NCBI GenBank assembly: GCA_963989245.1
Contig: OZ022352.1
Coordinates: 17,775,060-17,839,059, forward strand
DNA length: 64,000 bases
Reading direction: 5' to 3'
Source of the DNA: Nansenia antarctica
Taxonomy: Eukaryota > Chordata > Actinopteri > Argentiniformes > Microstomatidae
Each line of letters begins with the position of its first letter. Within the stretch, counting starts at the first letter, position 1. Positions 49,801 to 60,546 of the stretch are shown here, piece by piece. The position numbers and the translations under genes were made by a program. The notes below the pieces were generated by a model. The model was not told the DNA's origin, ran no database searches, and saw nothing but the letters and a program-made list of their open reading frames with translations.

Positions 49801-50019
49801 TGAAAAAGAGCATGATAATGGAAACAGTGCAGGTGTGTATGTTTATACAGCTTGGTTAAATTCTCAGTACAGGTGTGTGTATGCTTGGGTCTAAATCTAA
49901 TGAGAGTGTTTGTGCTGTCCAGTAGGCTACGTGCAGTTTTAAACGACAGTAACTCACGGGGACCCAAGAGATAGCCAGCACTGTTCAGAGTCCAGCCTCG
50001 CTTCTCCTTTGCCTGTGAT

Positions 50020-50062
<43 letters not shown>

Positions 50063-50082
50063 GCGCGCACACACACACGCAC

Positions 50083-50136
<54 letters not shown>

Positions 50137-50445
50137 GCACGGATTAAATCAATGATAAATAATTAAATATTCACAATGATAATAATAATAATGATAAACC
50201 TAAGAACAACTGATACATTCTCAATGCCTTTCATTATTGTCATTTAGCCACTATTATTTCTTAAAATGTATGTTTTATATCATCGTTATACACGTTGTTG
50301 ATGAGAAGATGACATGAAATACAATATTTCGCCCAAGGAACCTAATAATAATATGCCGACCTACCGCAATGACCAATCCAATCGTCTCCGACAGAGTTGC
50401 GCAAAATATCAGTGCTACGCACACAAGACCAATACACTTCTGCAT
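46851..50445 (-). CDS. gal: Galanin/GMAP prepropeptide
   Basis: Five minus-strand coding exons, 50445-50365, 50012-49958, 48091-48005, 47469-47398 and 46912-46851, join in phase to give 118 residues (human 123). Residues 1-27 (MQKCIGLVCVALIFCATLSE...) are the signal peptide. AKEKR ends in the dibasic processing site. Galanin is residues 33-61, GWTLNSAGYLLGPHGIDGHR and then ILSDKHGLA, followed by GKR for amidation and cleavage. The first 13 residues are the invariant receptor-binding part. Residues 65-118 are galanin message-associated peptide, with the conserved IIDFLSYLKLKE (human IIEFLSFLHLKE). The secreted peptide acts on galanin receptors in brain, pituitary and gut. The acceptor CCTTAG directly abuts the ATG, so exon 1 is non-coding. 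The neighbour tesmin matches mammalian synteny. Confidence 0.97.
50020..50132. repeat. (CA)n microsatellite beside the galanin peptide exon
   Basis: CA repeats with CG interruptions start 8 bases upstream (minus strand) of the exon that encodes mature galanin, in the place of its acceptor tract. On the minus strand this is GT-rich, then GTCATCACAG. Confidence 0.95.
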
Positions 50446-50601
50446 CTAAGGAAAGATCAACATAAATGCTATTTCATTAACGAAAACAACGCTCAACTTC
50501 AAAACAGTATAGTCACAGCACATACGACTGGTATTGTAGCATCTTACCATAATAAAGATTGAAGTTTTTTTCCAAGAATACAAGACGTTGAGATATACTT
50601 T

Positions 50602-50605
<4 letters not shown>

Positions 50606-50669
<64 letters not shown>

Positions 50670-50751
50670 AGAGAGAGAGACAGCGAGACAGACAGAGAGA
50701 CAGAGAGAGAGACAGCGAGAGAGACAGCGAGAGAGAGAGAGAGACAGAGAC

Positions 50752-50810
<59 letters not shown>

Positions 50811-50820
50811 GAGACAGATT
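50606..50820. repeat. (GA)n / GACAGA purine repeat
   Basis: GA dinucleotides with periodic CA and GC interruptions in the first galanin intron, immediately downstream of the probable non-coding exon. Confidence 0.95.
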
Positions 50821-50832
50821 AAAAGTTTTTAC

Positions 50833-50910
50833 CTTCTCTGTGATTTCTCTGAAAGTGTGCTGCCTCTTAAAATATTTTTGTTGGAATGGTCTTCTATCTT
50901 CTCGTAGTGC
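50833..50910 (-). other. Probable galanin non-coding exon 1
   Basis: On the minus strand, CACAGAGAAG is followed by a donor GTAAAA at 50832, and its upstream end is about 30 bases from a TATA box. Combined with the acceptor at the ATG this gives the usual galanin structure with an untranslated first exon. Exact start not known. Confidence 0.6.
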
Positions 50911-50935
50911 TTCTCTGAGACTGGACCTGTGTTCC

Positions 50936-51003
50936 TTTTATAACCCCCTCATACAAAAAAAGACGCTCAAAGGCGTCGGCTACCTGCTCAAGTTCTGACG
51001 TCA
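50936..51003 (-). promoter_or_regulatory. Galanin core promoter: TATA box and palindromic CRE
   Basis: On the minus strand TATAAAAGG lies at 50942-50934 and a perfect CRE, TGACGTCA, at 50996-51003, about 55 bases upstream of it. Mammalian galanin promoters are known to respond to cAMP and carry CRE-like sites. Spacing and orientation fit transcription into the exon at 50833-50910. Confidence 0.8.
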
Positions 51004-51115
51004 CACCAAGCTTAAACGATGTCACGACTAGGAGAACATTACAATAAGATCATGTTAAATTACATTAAATTACATTAAATTACAATAAGATCATGTTGTC
51101 TTTGTTGCCATATCC

Positions 51116-51721
51116 TCCTGAGACCCAGAAGGGTTTTGACATTCATTTTAAAAAGATATAATTCAAGTATTGGGGTTTTAAAGAAACAATGTTGCAGCAA
51201 AACTTTTCACCATTTTTTTTATCATGTCCCTTAGTGTGGACATCGGTCTTGGTTTGATCACAGAATATAATGATGTAATGTAATGATTGCATTCATTTTT
51301 GGATTTCTGTTAATTCTGTTAAATTCTTTTCATTTCATGAACATTATTGCACTCTGTTTAAAGAGAGGTTACACCAAAGGGCATCGTTCTTTTTCTCATC
51401 AGAGGCATCAAGATCATTTGTGACTTTCTTTTTTTTTTTACTGTATATTTCTGAAATCTAGCTAAATCGAAGTTAAGACTCTCACATTGAAGGAACAATT
51501 AGATAATTATCAAAAAAATATCACTTACCTCCCTTGTTGCCATAATGGAACATGGGATGCAAGCCATTTTGAAAAAGAAGTCCATGTGCTCTGTTAGCCC
51601 AGGATGTCACTAGAAAGCCCAGGATGTCCTCTGTACAGGACAGTAGGACTCAAATAGATTGCATAAATGGTGCTTGACATGTCCCCCACAGAGGACAAAA
51701 ATGAATTGCCGGGTCTCAGGA
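51116..51721. mobile_element. Non-autonomous DNA transposon with CCTGAGACCC ends
   Basis: The left end reads CCTGAGACCCAGAAGGGTTT and the right end, in inverse, CCTGAGACCCGGCAATTCAT. Both inner parts continue into TTCATTTT. About 600 bp, no transposase. Confidence 0.6.
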
Positions 51722-51996
51722 AGTTCATAGAATGAACTATTGATGCACTGCAAGAAATCTAATGATGGCCATCTTTTGTAAATTTAATTGAAAATTACAG
51801 TTAATACAGGAATCAACAATTCAGCAAACAAATGTCAACAAAAGGACAAAAGTATAAATTAAATGAAGATTTGAACCCAATTTTAAAAGTATAAATCACA
51901 CAAAAAATAAAAATATAATTTTAATGGGGTGGTATTGTGTCTAAATAAATGTAGATCTTTTAAAGATCAGTTGGCCATAATACTGTCAAGATTAGA

Positions 51997-52437
51997 TCAA
52001 TGAAGAATTACAGCAGAGATATTTACTGACTCAGCATTGCTTGTTTCACACAAAGACAAAAGTGTCTCATACAAGAGATATACTGTAGAAGAGATACAAA
52101 ATGTATCATACATGCGACGCCACACAACATCACACATCTTGTATCCATGGTCACTACTCAAAGCACTATGAGAGGGAATGTTTTGCTCCTTGGAGAAAAG
52201 AACACATGGTATGCAAAACAGTGCATTTGCACTTTCACTGTGAATTAACCAGTCCCTTTTCACTTTTCCCAGACCTTTTGCTGCTTTGGTGTATTTTAGG
52301 TACTTTGGAAATGGCTTCCCCTGTGAATCATGCAGGATTTCTTTGTCTTCTTCTCTCATTGCTAATTTCTTGACAATAGTTGCCCTGTCCTTGTCACTCA
52401 TTTTAGCTGGAAACAAACCTGGGTCAAGGGACAGCAA
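51997..52437 (-). pseudogene. hAT-like transposase fragment (TTF-type zinc-finger region)
   Basis: The minus-strand frame reads DPGLFPAKMSDKDRATIVKK, then GKPFPKYLKYTKAAKGLGKV and ANALFCIPCVLFSKEQ. This is the N-terminal TTF/ZMYM-like zinc-finger region found in hAT-type elements and their domesticated relatives. It stops before any catalytic domain, has no promoter or splice partners, and is probably a dead fragment. Confidence 0.65.
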
Positions 52438-52459
52438 ATCTTCTACTTCAGATACAACT

Positions 52460-52620
52460 ACTTTTTTTTTAGGACTTTTATTCTGAAACTTTTTTTCCCG
52501 GACTTTTATTCTGAAACTTTTAAGACTTTTTTCAGACTTTTATTTAGAATCTTTTTTTAAGGACTTTTATTCTGAAACCTCTTTTTTTAGGACTTTTATT
52601 CAGAAACTTTTTTTGGGGTA
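52460..52620. repeat. Degenerate tandem repeat, ~30-bp unit
   Basis: Five copies of GGACTTTTATTCTGAAACTT followed by a T run, with drift at the junctions. Confidence 0.8.
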
Positions 52621-52950
52621 GTGTGGTCTATCTCCAAACAATGCATGGTATGTTTTCCTATAGCCTACTGGGCTGCAGAGACATGTATATTGAAACATCT
52701 CACCTAAAAAAATTTTTTTATAATAATATCTAGCCCACTTACAACGTTTTCAACTTTTCAGATGTAGCACTACTTGCCCATGAAACATTACCCGACCAGA
52801 AAGTTCAGAAGTTACGATTAAAAAAATGACTTCCAAAAGGGCAAAAACAACTTGTTACAATGGCATGCTTTATTGACTGAACAAATCTGAAATATGACGA
52901 CCTGACATTACAGTATATGAAAATGCCATTCTATCATTTGTAGTTTCCAG

Positions 52951-53515
52951 TTAAAATGGACGGCGGTAACAGCTACCAGTATGCCAAGGCGTTGCCACAC
53001 TATTCCAGTGGCAGTAAAGGGCAGCAACCAACAGAGTGCAAAATGGTACACCAACAACCCATAACAAGGACACACTGAACCCTCGAGATTTTCTCACAAT
53101 GGTCTGTCCCTCTTCAAGTGTTGGGTTTTCCTTTCTTCCAGCAGTCAGCCTACCATCCATTAGCTTTTGTCCTGCAATGGGCATTGTTAGGTCTGTGACT
53201 AGTTCTGTCCCTTCCACATTGGTCTGTGTGGGAAATCTTCCATTGTCATACGTTCCAGTTGCCGAGCAGCAAGGCTCTAGTTGATTATGAGGGAGTACAG
53301 CCAAAGAGCTCAATGCTGAAGATCTATGGCTGCTGTCCCCTTTGACATTGATGACATGGATGTTGATTGCACGATTAGTTGAAAGCTTGATCACAGCGCT
53401 GGTTGAAAGAAGATAGGAGAAGATATGTATGTATAACAATCCTTTACACTACAGTACATTCATCCTGGTCCTTCAATACATAAACCTTGTAGGACTAAGA
53501 CAGATTTGTATTTGG

Positions 53516-53553
<38 letters not shown>

Positions 53554-55267
53554 GTCTATCTGTCTATATATCTACATCTATCTATATATATATATACACT
53601 TAACAAAACTATAAACGTAACACTTTTGTTTTTGCTCCAATTTCAAGAGTTGAAATCAAAGACCTAAGAATTTTTCTATGTACACAAAATATCTATTTCT
53701 CTCAAATTGTGTTCCCACATTTTAAAAAATCTGTGTTAACACTTCTCCTTTGCCGAGGTAATCCATCCACCTGACAGGTGTGGCCATATATGGCCATATC
53801 AAGATGCTGATTAGACAAAATGATTATTGCACAGATGTGACTTAAGCTGGTCACAATAAAAGGCCACTCTAAAATGTGCAGTTTTATCACACAGCACAAT
53901 GCCACAGATGTCTCCAATGGCGTTTCCGAGAATTGGAATTGGAAACGACTTTGGAGACGGCTTATGGTAGAGAAATTAACATTCAATTCACCGGCAACAG
54001 CTCTGGTGGACATTCCTGGAGTCAGCATGCCAATTGCACGCTCCCTCAAAACACTTGAGCAGTGTGATAAAACTGCACATTTTGGAGTGTCTTTTTATTG
54101 TGACCAGCCTAAGGCACATCTGTGCAATAATCATGCTGTCTAATCAGCATCTGGATATGCCACACCTGTCAGGTGGATGGAAGTGCTCATTGACACAGAT
54201 TTAAACTAATTTAAGAGAAACAGGCCTTTTGTGTACATGTATAGAAAAAGTCTTAGGTCTTTAAAAAATTGGAGCGAAAACAAAAGTGTTGCATTTATAT
54301 ATATATATGGTCATAATCAACAACTGATTTAACCTAAGACTATCTTCCACACATACATGGATAGAACTAATATGCATTCTAAAGGCTAATGTACCTGCGT
54401 TTAAAATCTTCTCTTCCTTGTCTTGTATCAAATTGCAATGGCCTGTAACAGCATGTTGGCTGTTGGCCGTGCATTTGAACACAATGCAGTTTACATGTAG
54501 GACTCTGGGCAGGGAGGAACAATGCTGTTATTCCATCTTTCATCATTACAACGCATCCATGTCTGCCACGATAGTTGAACTGGACTTTGCACAGTTGTGA
54601 TGGTTGGAGAGGTGCAACTTCAGATGTGTGGAGACTTTGATGTGCAGACTCTGAGAATATCTCTCCCCTTCTCTCAGAATGCAGGCATCTATGAGGCAAC
54701 ACGGCAGTGCAGGCCGACATTGCCTCAACCTCTGCAAGCTGATCATCAGAGCACACCTCCTGTAAGATGAACAAAAGTCAAATTAAGTTTGTTTGTTTGT
54801 TTATTAGGATTCCCCATTAGCTAATGCCATGACATTAGCTAGTCTTCCTGGGGTCCGACACAAAAATCATATTTGAACAATTGTCAACATTATATACATA
54901 CAGACAATTGTAAACTTTGTATACATACATACTTCATAATAACAAAATAAAGGAATAAAACCAAAACCAAAACCAAAACCAAAGAAAATAAATAAAATAC
55001 AAATAATTAGCTGCCTGACCAAATGAAGTGAAGCAAAACCTTCAATAATGGAAAGAACAACACAGTAACACAACACACTAATATACAAATGCATACATTT
55101 ACGGATGCAACAGTTCAACAAACAGGCTATACTCATCAATTGGTAATAATATTATTTTTTTTTTTAAATGCACCAACCTTTAATGTCTTTGAGACACCAT
55201 GTCCTCTGCATCCTTTACAAAGATCACACATTATTTTAATGGTGCACTGAAGTGCAGAGTCTGCAGA
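52951..55267 (-). CDS. Unrecognised Cys-rich single-pass membrane protein (5' end unresolved)
   Basis: Three minus-strand exons join in phase: 55267-55178 (30 codons), 54759-54395 (121 codons plus two bases) and 53398-52951 (148 codons plus stop). They give about 300 residues, open throughout. The N-terminal part is Cys-rich: CTIKIMCDLCKGCRGHG, KEVCSDDQ, CKVQFNYRGRHGCVVMM and CKLHCVQMHGQQPTCCYRP. A single hydrophobic helix, VSLLWVVGVPFCTLLVAALY, lies about 25 residues from the C-terminus, with a basic end (CYRRPF). That fits a type I surface protein with a short tail. I do not recognise the family. No signal-peptide exon was identified. It is transcribed away from SLC9C. A Tc1 element sits in the intron between 53398 and 54395. 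Confidence 0.6.
53518..53555. repeat. (CTAT)n microsatellite
   Basis: CTAT tetranucleotide repeats just left of the Tc1-like element. Confidence 0.9.
53605..54300. mobile_element. Tc1-like foldback element with ~290-bp inverted repeats
   Basis: The left arm (about 53610-53905, starting GTAACACTTTTGTTTTTGCT) and the right arm (54030-54300) are inverted copies of each other through CCACCTGACAGGTGTGGC, GATGCTGATTAGACA and ATTGCACAGATGTG. The ~120-bp centre encodes, on the minus strand, a Tc1 transposase helix-turn-helix start: MRERAIGMLTPGMSTRAVAG then ELNVNFSTISRL. The catalytic part is deleted. Confidence 0.9.
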
Positions 55268-55392
55268 CTAGTGCTGATGTTATTACACAACGTCTGAAAG
55301 TAATAGACTGCAGATAAGATGTTATTTCATGCTTTCTGTCTATACTCAAATTATGTTTTGGAAATAAACGACTTCATAAATAAACATCAACT

Positions 55393-55446
55393 CACGTGAG
55401 CGCGTGACATGAAGTCAAACTATGATGACGTCATCACCATAGAAAC
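55393..55446. promoter_or_regulatory. Bidirectional regulatory sites: E-box, CRE, X-box-like
   Basis: Between the orphan gene (minus) and SLC9C (plus) lie CACGTG (55393-55398), a perfect palindromic CRE TGACGTCA (55426-55433) and ATCACCATAGAAAC (55433-55446). The last is close to the RFX X-box form with two half-sites. The cluster is about 110-150 bp upstream of a probable SLC9C non-coding exon whose donor (CAGTGAG, then GTAAGT) is near 55596. Function is inferred. Confidence 0.5.
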
Positions 55447-56276
55447 ACAATCCTTCAGTAAGTTGGCTAGTTTAGCAAATGTCCAGCTCGCTCGGAGTTC
55501 ATATAAATCAATGAAAGTGTCATCTTCACCCCTCTCCTCTTATCGTCATATTGAATTTGAGTGAATTCCGAAAACGCAAACCGTTATTCAGTGAGGTAAG
55601 TACGATTGAGTCGTAAGTTGTCAGGTTGCCGTGACCGTTGACCATGTATAAACCGTATGTTAGCTAGCCAACAACGCGCTAGCGGCTAGCGGGAAACCAT
55701 TGAGACCAGTTTGGCCTTTTTGCGCCGACGTGAGAAAGTAAAGTAATCCCAACTATGACAAGTAATCCCAAAGCCAGTCATATTAACATGCAAACCCGTT
55801 ATGGGTTAACCAATGGCCACTTTTGTTGTTTGTTATTTGTCTCTCCAGGGTATCCGCGGTGTCTTGAAAAGTATTAAAAGTTGATAAATCAATTTTGGGA
55901 AAATCAAGACCCTTAATAAGTATTAAAAAGTCTTATCACGATTTTATGAGGTCTTGAATTTTGTAGGTATTTTTCTGAATTAGACTGTCCAAAGAGTTTG
56001 AGTCCTAAACTATTAGTAAAAGTTCGTGAATTTATTAGTTTTATTAAAAAACAAAGATGAACCGAAAATGGTGTTGTATGATAGTGGTCTAGTCTATTGC
56101 AAACTAAAGCTGTTAAGTTAAAAGTGTCACTGATGTAAACGGTTACAGCTCGAAGTGGTGGTGAAGTCTGGAAAAATATTGACAAGGTCTTTAAAAAGTC
56201 TTAGAAAGGTATTGAAATTAACCTCAAGATTCCTGTATATACCCTGTTCCAGTACAGGCACTGTTAGGATCATTCC

Positions 56277-59200
56277 ATGGCTTTACTCCAGAACACGTCT
56301 CAGCCTGGGTTCAGCAGGAACACGTCTCAGCCTGGGTTCAGCATGAACACGGTTGTAAACGGCTCAGACGACCACTGGGACCACTGGGACCACCTGTTCC
56401 GCCAGGATAACCAACCAGGGATCATACTCACTGTGTTTGGAGCATGTCTCTTTGGAGGTTGGTAAATGATGTCATCTGACAACACTACATTTCTCTCGCA
56501 TCATACAATCAATACCTGTTTCAATCATTAGTTAATACAATCTTTTTTTTTCTTCTTTTTTGTTGTTTAGCTGTTGTCAGAACGGCCTTGCAGAACGGCC
56601 TCAAACTCCCGTACACTGTATTGTTAGCCCTGTTTGGCATGTTACTGGGAGCACTCGGTTCCCACTATCCAGAGGTATGATCAGGACCACCTAAGACTAT
56701 TCTATGCCCCCTGGAGCCCTTTAGCTAGTTTCTCTGACACAGATTAAGTCTAATGCTAGACTAAAATGCATTTACAATGGAGATTTTATATTGAAAAAAG
56801 TATGTAGTCCAGGGCTAGTCTTAATCTGTCTGTATGTGTCGTGTTAAACGTATGAATGATTGAATTGCGTAGTTGTCATCATTATGAATACTCTTGCTGA
56901 TATGCATTATTATTGTATTCCAGATTAATTATTACACAGAGGAGATTGCAAACATCAGCCCCAAACTACTGATTCACACATTCATGCCTGTGTTGATATT
57001 TAGTAGTGCATTTGAAATTGAATCTCACACCTTCTGGAAATCTTTAATACAGGTAAGGCTTTCCAAATATTTCCTCCACGATTCTTGTGGTGACCAGCTT
57101 GCTTTAAGATCTCACTAACAAGCCTAAAAGTGGTCCTGAGGAATTATTAACTAAGTCAAATTAATAAACTATGTAAACCTTGTGCATCTTTAACAGGTGC
57201 TACTGCTGGCAGTCCCTGGCTTCCTGCTCAGCACCGGTATGATAGCATCACTGGTTGTGAAAGTGTTCACCTACAACTGGGACTGGTACATTGGCATGAT
57301 GTTTGGTGCCATTGTCAGCACGATTGACCCTTTCATATCGACCACTTTGCTGCGAAGCCTTGGTAAGAATAAGCCTTTCTGCATAATAGTACAATTCAGT
57401 GTACAGCACAGTGTTTTATTTGTATAGTATAGTATAGTGGATAGTGTACATAGCCTTTATTTATGTAAACCAGCTCTTTTCCCTTCTTGTTTTTAGTTTT
57501 TTTTCCTAGCACCAGGGGAGCCCCCCCTCCCAAATTTCATTGTTTGGTACCTGTACTATATCAATGACAATAAAGACCATTCATTCATTCAATTCAACAA
57601 TTTCCAGTCATATGCAGAATATGTGATGTTTGGAGTATTTTGGAGTAGTGTGGGATTGTTTGGGGTAGATGTTTGGGATACTATAGGGTACTTTGGATAA
57701 TAAGTACCGTAGGACCCAAGTCAGTATCTAGGCTAGTTAAGAGCCAGCCAACACACTCTCTCCTTCTCTACAGGAACAGCCAAACCGCTCATCATCCTGA
57801 TAGAGGGGGAGTCATTGTTCAGCGATGGTGCCTCCTTCATTACATTTGATGCATTCAAAGACCTTGCCATTGATGAAAATCACATTGACGGTATAATATA
57901 ATGCATCTGTCACTGTCTTATTATAACTATGCAGATTTTATAATTCCTATGGATTGTGGAATGGAAGACGATTACGATTTATTCTATCGTAAATGTTTTT
58001 GGTCTATGTTTTATTTCACAGCAACACATTTTACCCTCAAGATGTGCTTGAAAATCTTTGGCAGTCCCATCCTAGGGTTCGCCATGTCCAAGATCATCAT
58101 GTTTTGGCTTTCCTACATCTTCAACGATGGACTGATTGAGATAACCATCAGCCTTGCAATGACATACATCACATTTTATTTAGGTAAGGTGCTTTGTTCA
58201 TGTTCTTTTAGAGAGTTTTTTGGATTGGATTGTTTTTTTTAAAACATGAAATTATTAACATATATTATTAACGCTTATTTCCAATGTGGTTCCTATGTGT
58301 GTTTTGTTTTATGATAGGCAATTGATGGATACCTTATAGCTTAAAGAAGTATCATTTGTTGTATTTACAAAGTATTGAGTAACATTGTGTTTATGTCATT
58401 TAGCTGAATGGATAGGCATGTCAGGAGTGATAGCAGTTCTGATAATGGGGCTTCTCCTAGACACAGTCAACTTCAGTCCAGAAATTGAGGTGTTTCTTTT
58501 ACGGTCTGTATTATTACATCTGATGCATCTATTTTCATTTACTTATGTATTTGTCTAATGCATGTGCTACATTTGAAAGAATAGTAACCTTCAGTACATG
58601 GTTACTTCAAGCTTAATATCCTGTGGCTCTTTGTATGTTAAATTGATGTTTTGGTGGCTGCTAGCAAATCTTGTTTCCCCATTGTGGATTAATAAGTATT
58701 CATCATCCTCATCCTCATCCTCATCCTCATCCTCATCCTCATCATCCTCCTCCTCATCCTCCTCCTCATCCTCATCATCCTTCTCCTCCTCATCCTCCTC
58801 ATCCTCATCATCCTCCTCCTCATCCTCATCATCCTCATCCTCCTCCTCCTCCTCCTCCTCATCATCCTCCTCATCCTCATCATCCTCCTCCTCCTCCTCA
58901 TCCTCCTCATCCTCATCCTCATCATCCTCCTCCTCCTCCTCATCCTCATCCTCATCATCCTCATTATCATCCTCATCATCATCATCCTCATCATACAAAT
59001 GTATCTAAAATAAATAATTGGCTCTTTGCAGGTTCTGGGAGATGCTGACCTATCTGGCCAACACCCTGATTTTCTTCATAGTTGGCCTTGTGATCTCCAG
59101 AGCATTTCAGCATCTGAACCACAATGATTTAATCAACATTGTTGTGCTCTACTTTGCCATCAGTATCGTACGGTAAGTGTGTTACTGTGGATCAGTGTGA

Positions 59201-60184
59201 CATGAAGCATACCTCAGTCGTTTAAACTAGTTTGTTGAAGAATCAATAATTTGAACCACAATCTGTTTCTGTTCTAGACTTGTGGTGCTGATTGTCCTCT
59301 CGCCCCTGCTGGTACGGACTGGCTATGGCTTTAGCTGGCGCTGGGCAGCAGTGTGTGTCTGGGGCGGCACCAAAGGGGCCTTCTGTTTGAGTCTGACTCT
59401 CATGGCTTTTCAGTCCAACAATCTTGATGTACGGCAAGTGAGAGAAAAGGTGATGATTCCCTCTTTTGTTTCTCTCTCTTATCGCTTTAGTATGCTGTCA
59501 TGACAACAGCAGTCCCCTACAAGAAGACTTTGGTTTATATAGTTATCATCACAATATAATATACTATATATCAAGATGATTGCATCATAATATAATCATC
59601 TTGTATGATCTTGTGTTAGTATGTCTCTTTAGAACTGTTATTTCAGAAGCATATTATCTTATGTATCTTCTCTGTATGTAATAGGTTTTGGTCCTGTCTT
59701 CTGGGGTGGTAGTGTTAACACTTCTCATCAATGCAACAACCATGACCTGGTTCCTGAAAATGTTAGGTAAGGCTAGTATTTTAAAAAACGGCTTAAAAAA
59801 AGGGAATATATGGAATATAGTATTATTATTATTATTAATAATAATCTATGTTATTATTATTATAATTAATAATAACAATAATTGTTATTATTATTATAAT
59901 ATTGGTAAGTATGTATGTAAAGACATCAACCCAATGGGCATCTTGAGTGAACAGTTAGACTGTCCCTTTTTAGAGTGTCTCTCTCTCCTCCTGTGTCCGC
60001 AGGCCTGTGTGAGGTGTCTGTGCCCAGGCGCATGGCCATGTACAGTGCAGTGCAGCGCGTCAGAGAGAGCTCTCAGAACACCTTCAGCTTGTTGAAGATT
60101 GACAGGTTCCTAGCAGACGCCAACTGGGAAATGGCAGAACAGAATGTCCATATAGATGACCCCTACCAAACACCTGATGATAAG
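56277..60184 (+). CDS. slc9c1: Sperm-type Na+/H+ exchanger (SLC9C), exchanger domain; 3' part not seen
   Basis: Eleven exons: 56277-56457, 56571-56674, 56924-57052, 57197-57362, 57774-57890, 58022-58183, 58404-58503, 59032-59172, 59278-59449, 59685-59766 and 60003-60184. All join in phase and give 512 residues ending at a donor (AAG, then GTATGC). Family markers are the INYYTEEIANISPKLLIHTF entry to the transport core, STIDPF, then EGESLFSDGASFITFDAF, followed by successive membrane helices and FCLSLTLMAF. SLC9C proteins are flagellar-membrane exchangers that set sperm pH; the full proteins (about 1,180 residues in human) add a voltage sensor and a cyclic-nucleotide-binding domain. Neither is visible before the window ends. 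The NHE 'ND' pair reads SD here, with the ion-binding Asp kept. SLC9C1 versus SLC9C2 is not settled. Confidence 0.9.
58701..58995. repeat. (TCATCC/TCC)n compound trinucleotide repeat in SLC9C intron
   Basis: CATCCT hexamers and TCC triplets for about 300 bp. They end 37 bases before the exon at 59032. The repeat is open in several frames (poly-Ser or His-Pro on plus, Asp/Glu on minus), but these are not genes. Confidence 0.97.
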
Positions 60185-60546
60185 GTATGCAATACCCAAA
60201 TCAGCAGACAATTGGTAGCCAGATCTTGTGGCGGCACACATGGCTCTGTGCAGGAAACAGCAAATATATTACATCGGCCAGACCTGGTCCAAATGTGGTT
60301 GACGAGTACTGAGTGAGAGTTGGCAATTTTCTATGGGTCACTTCTGGTATACTGGGCCATCTTTGGTCTCAATGTGGTGGACCAGTACTAGTACTTTGCT
60401 CAGGGGCCAGCTCTGGTACTGTACTTGGTGGGGTATGGCTCTAATACATTTCTATTGTTACGAGGCCAGTGTCGGTCTGAATGTGGGGGACCAGGCCTCT
60501 ACTGTACGACCCATTCATTGACACCTGGTATAGGGTAAAAGCACAA

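Noticed and set aside
49782..50132. Single 116-residue frame fusing a Cys/Val repeat to galanin
   Set aside because: It reads through the microsatellite and both introns; only 50012-49958 is coding, bounded by GTCATCACAG and GTGAGT.
50588..50998. Arg/Glu-rich open frame starting in a GA repeat
   Set aside because: Derived from (GA)n and running into the galanin promoter and non-coding exon on the other strand.
57901..58021. SLC9C exon extended upstream as an open frame from 57901
   Set aside because: This stretch is intron before the acceptor TTTCACAG at 58021; the exon starting at 58022 is in phase with the previous exon.
58591..59048. Poly-Ser, His/Pro and Asp/Glu-rich open frames
   Set aside because: Low-complexity TCATCC/TCC repeat inside an SLC9C intron, open in several frames on both strands; the real exon starts at 59032.
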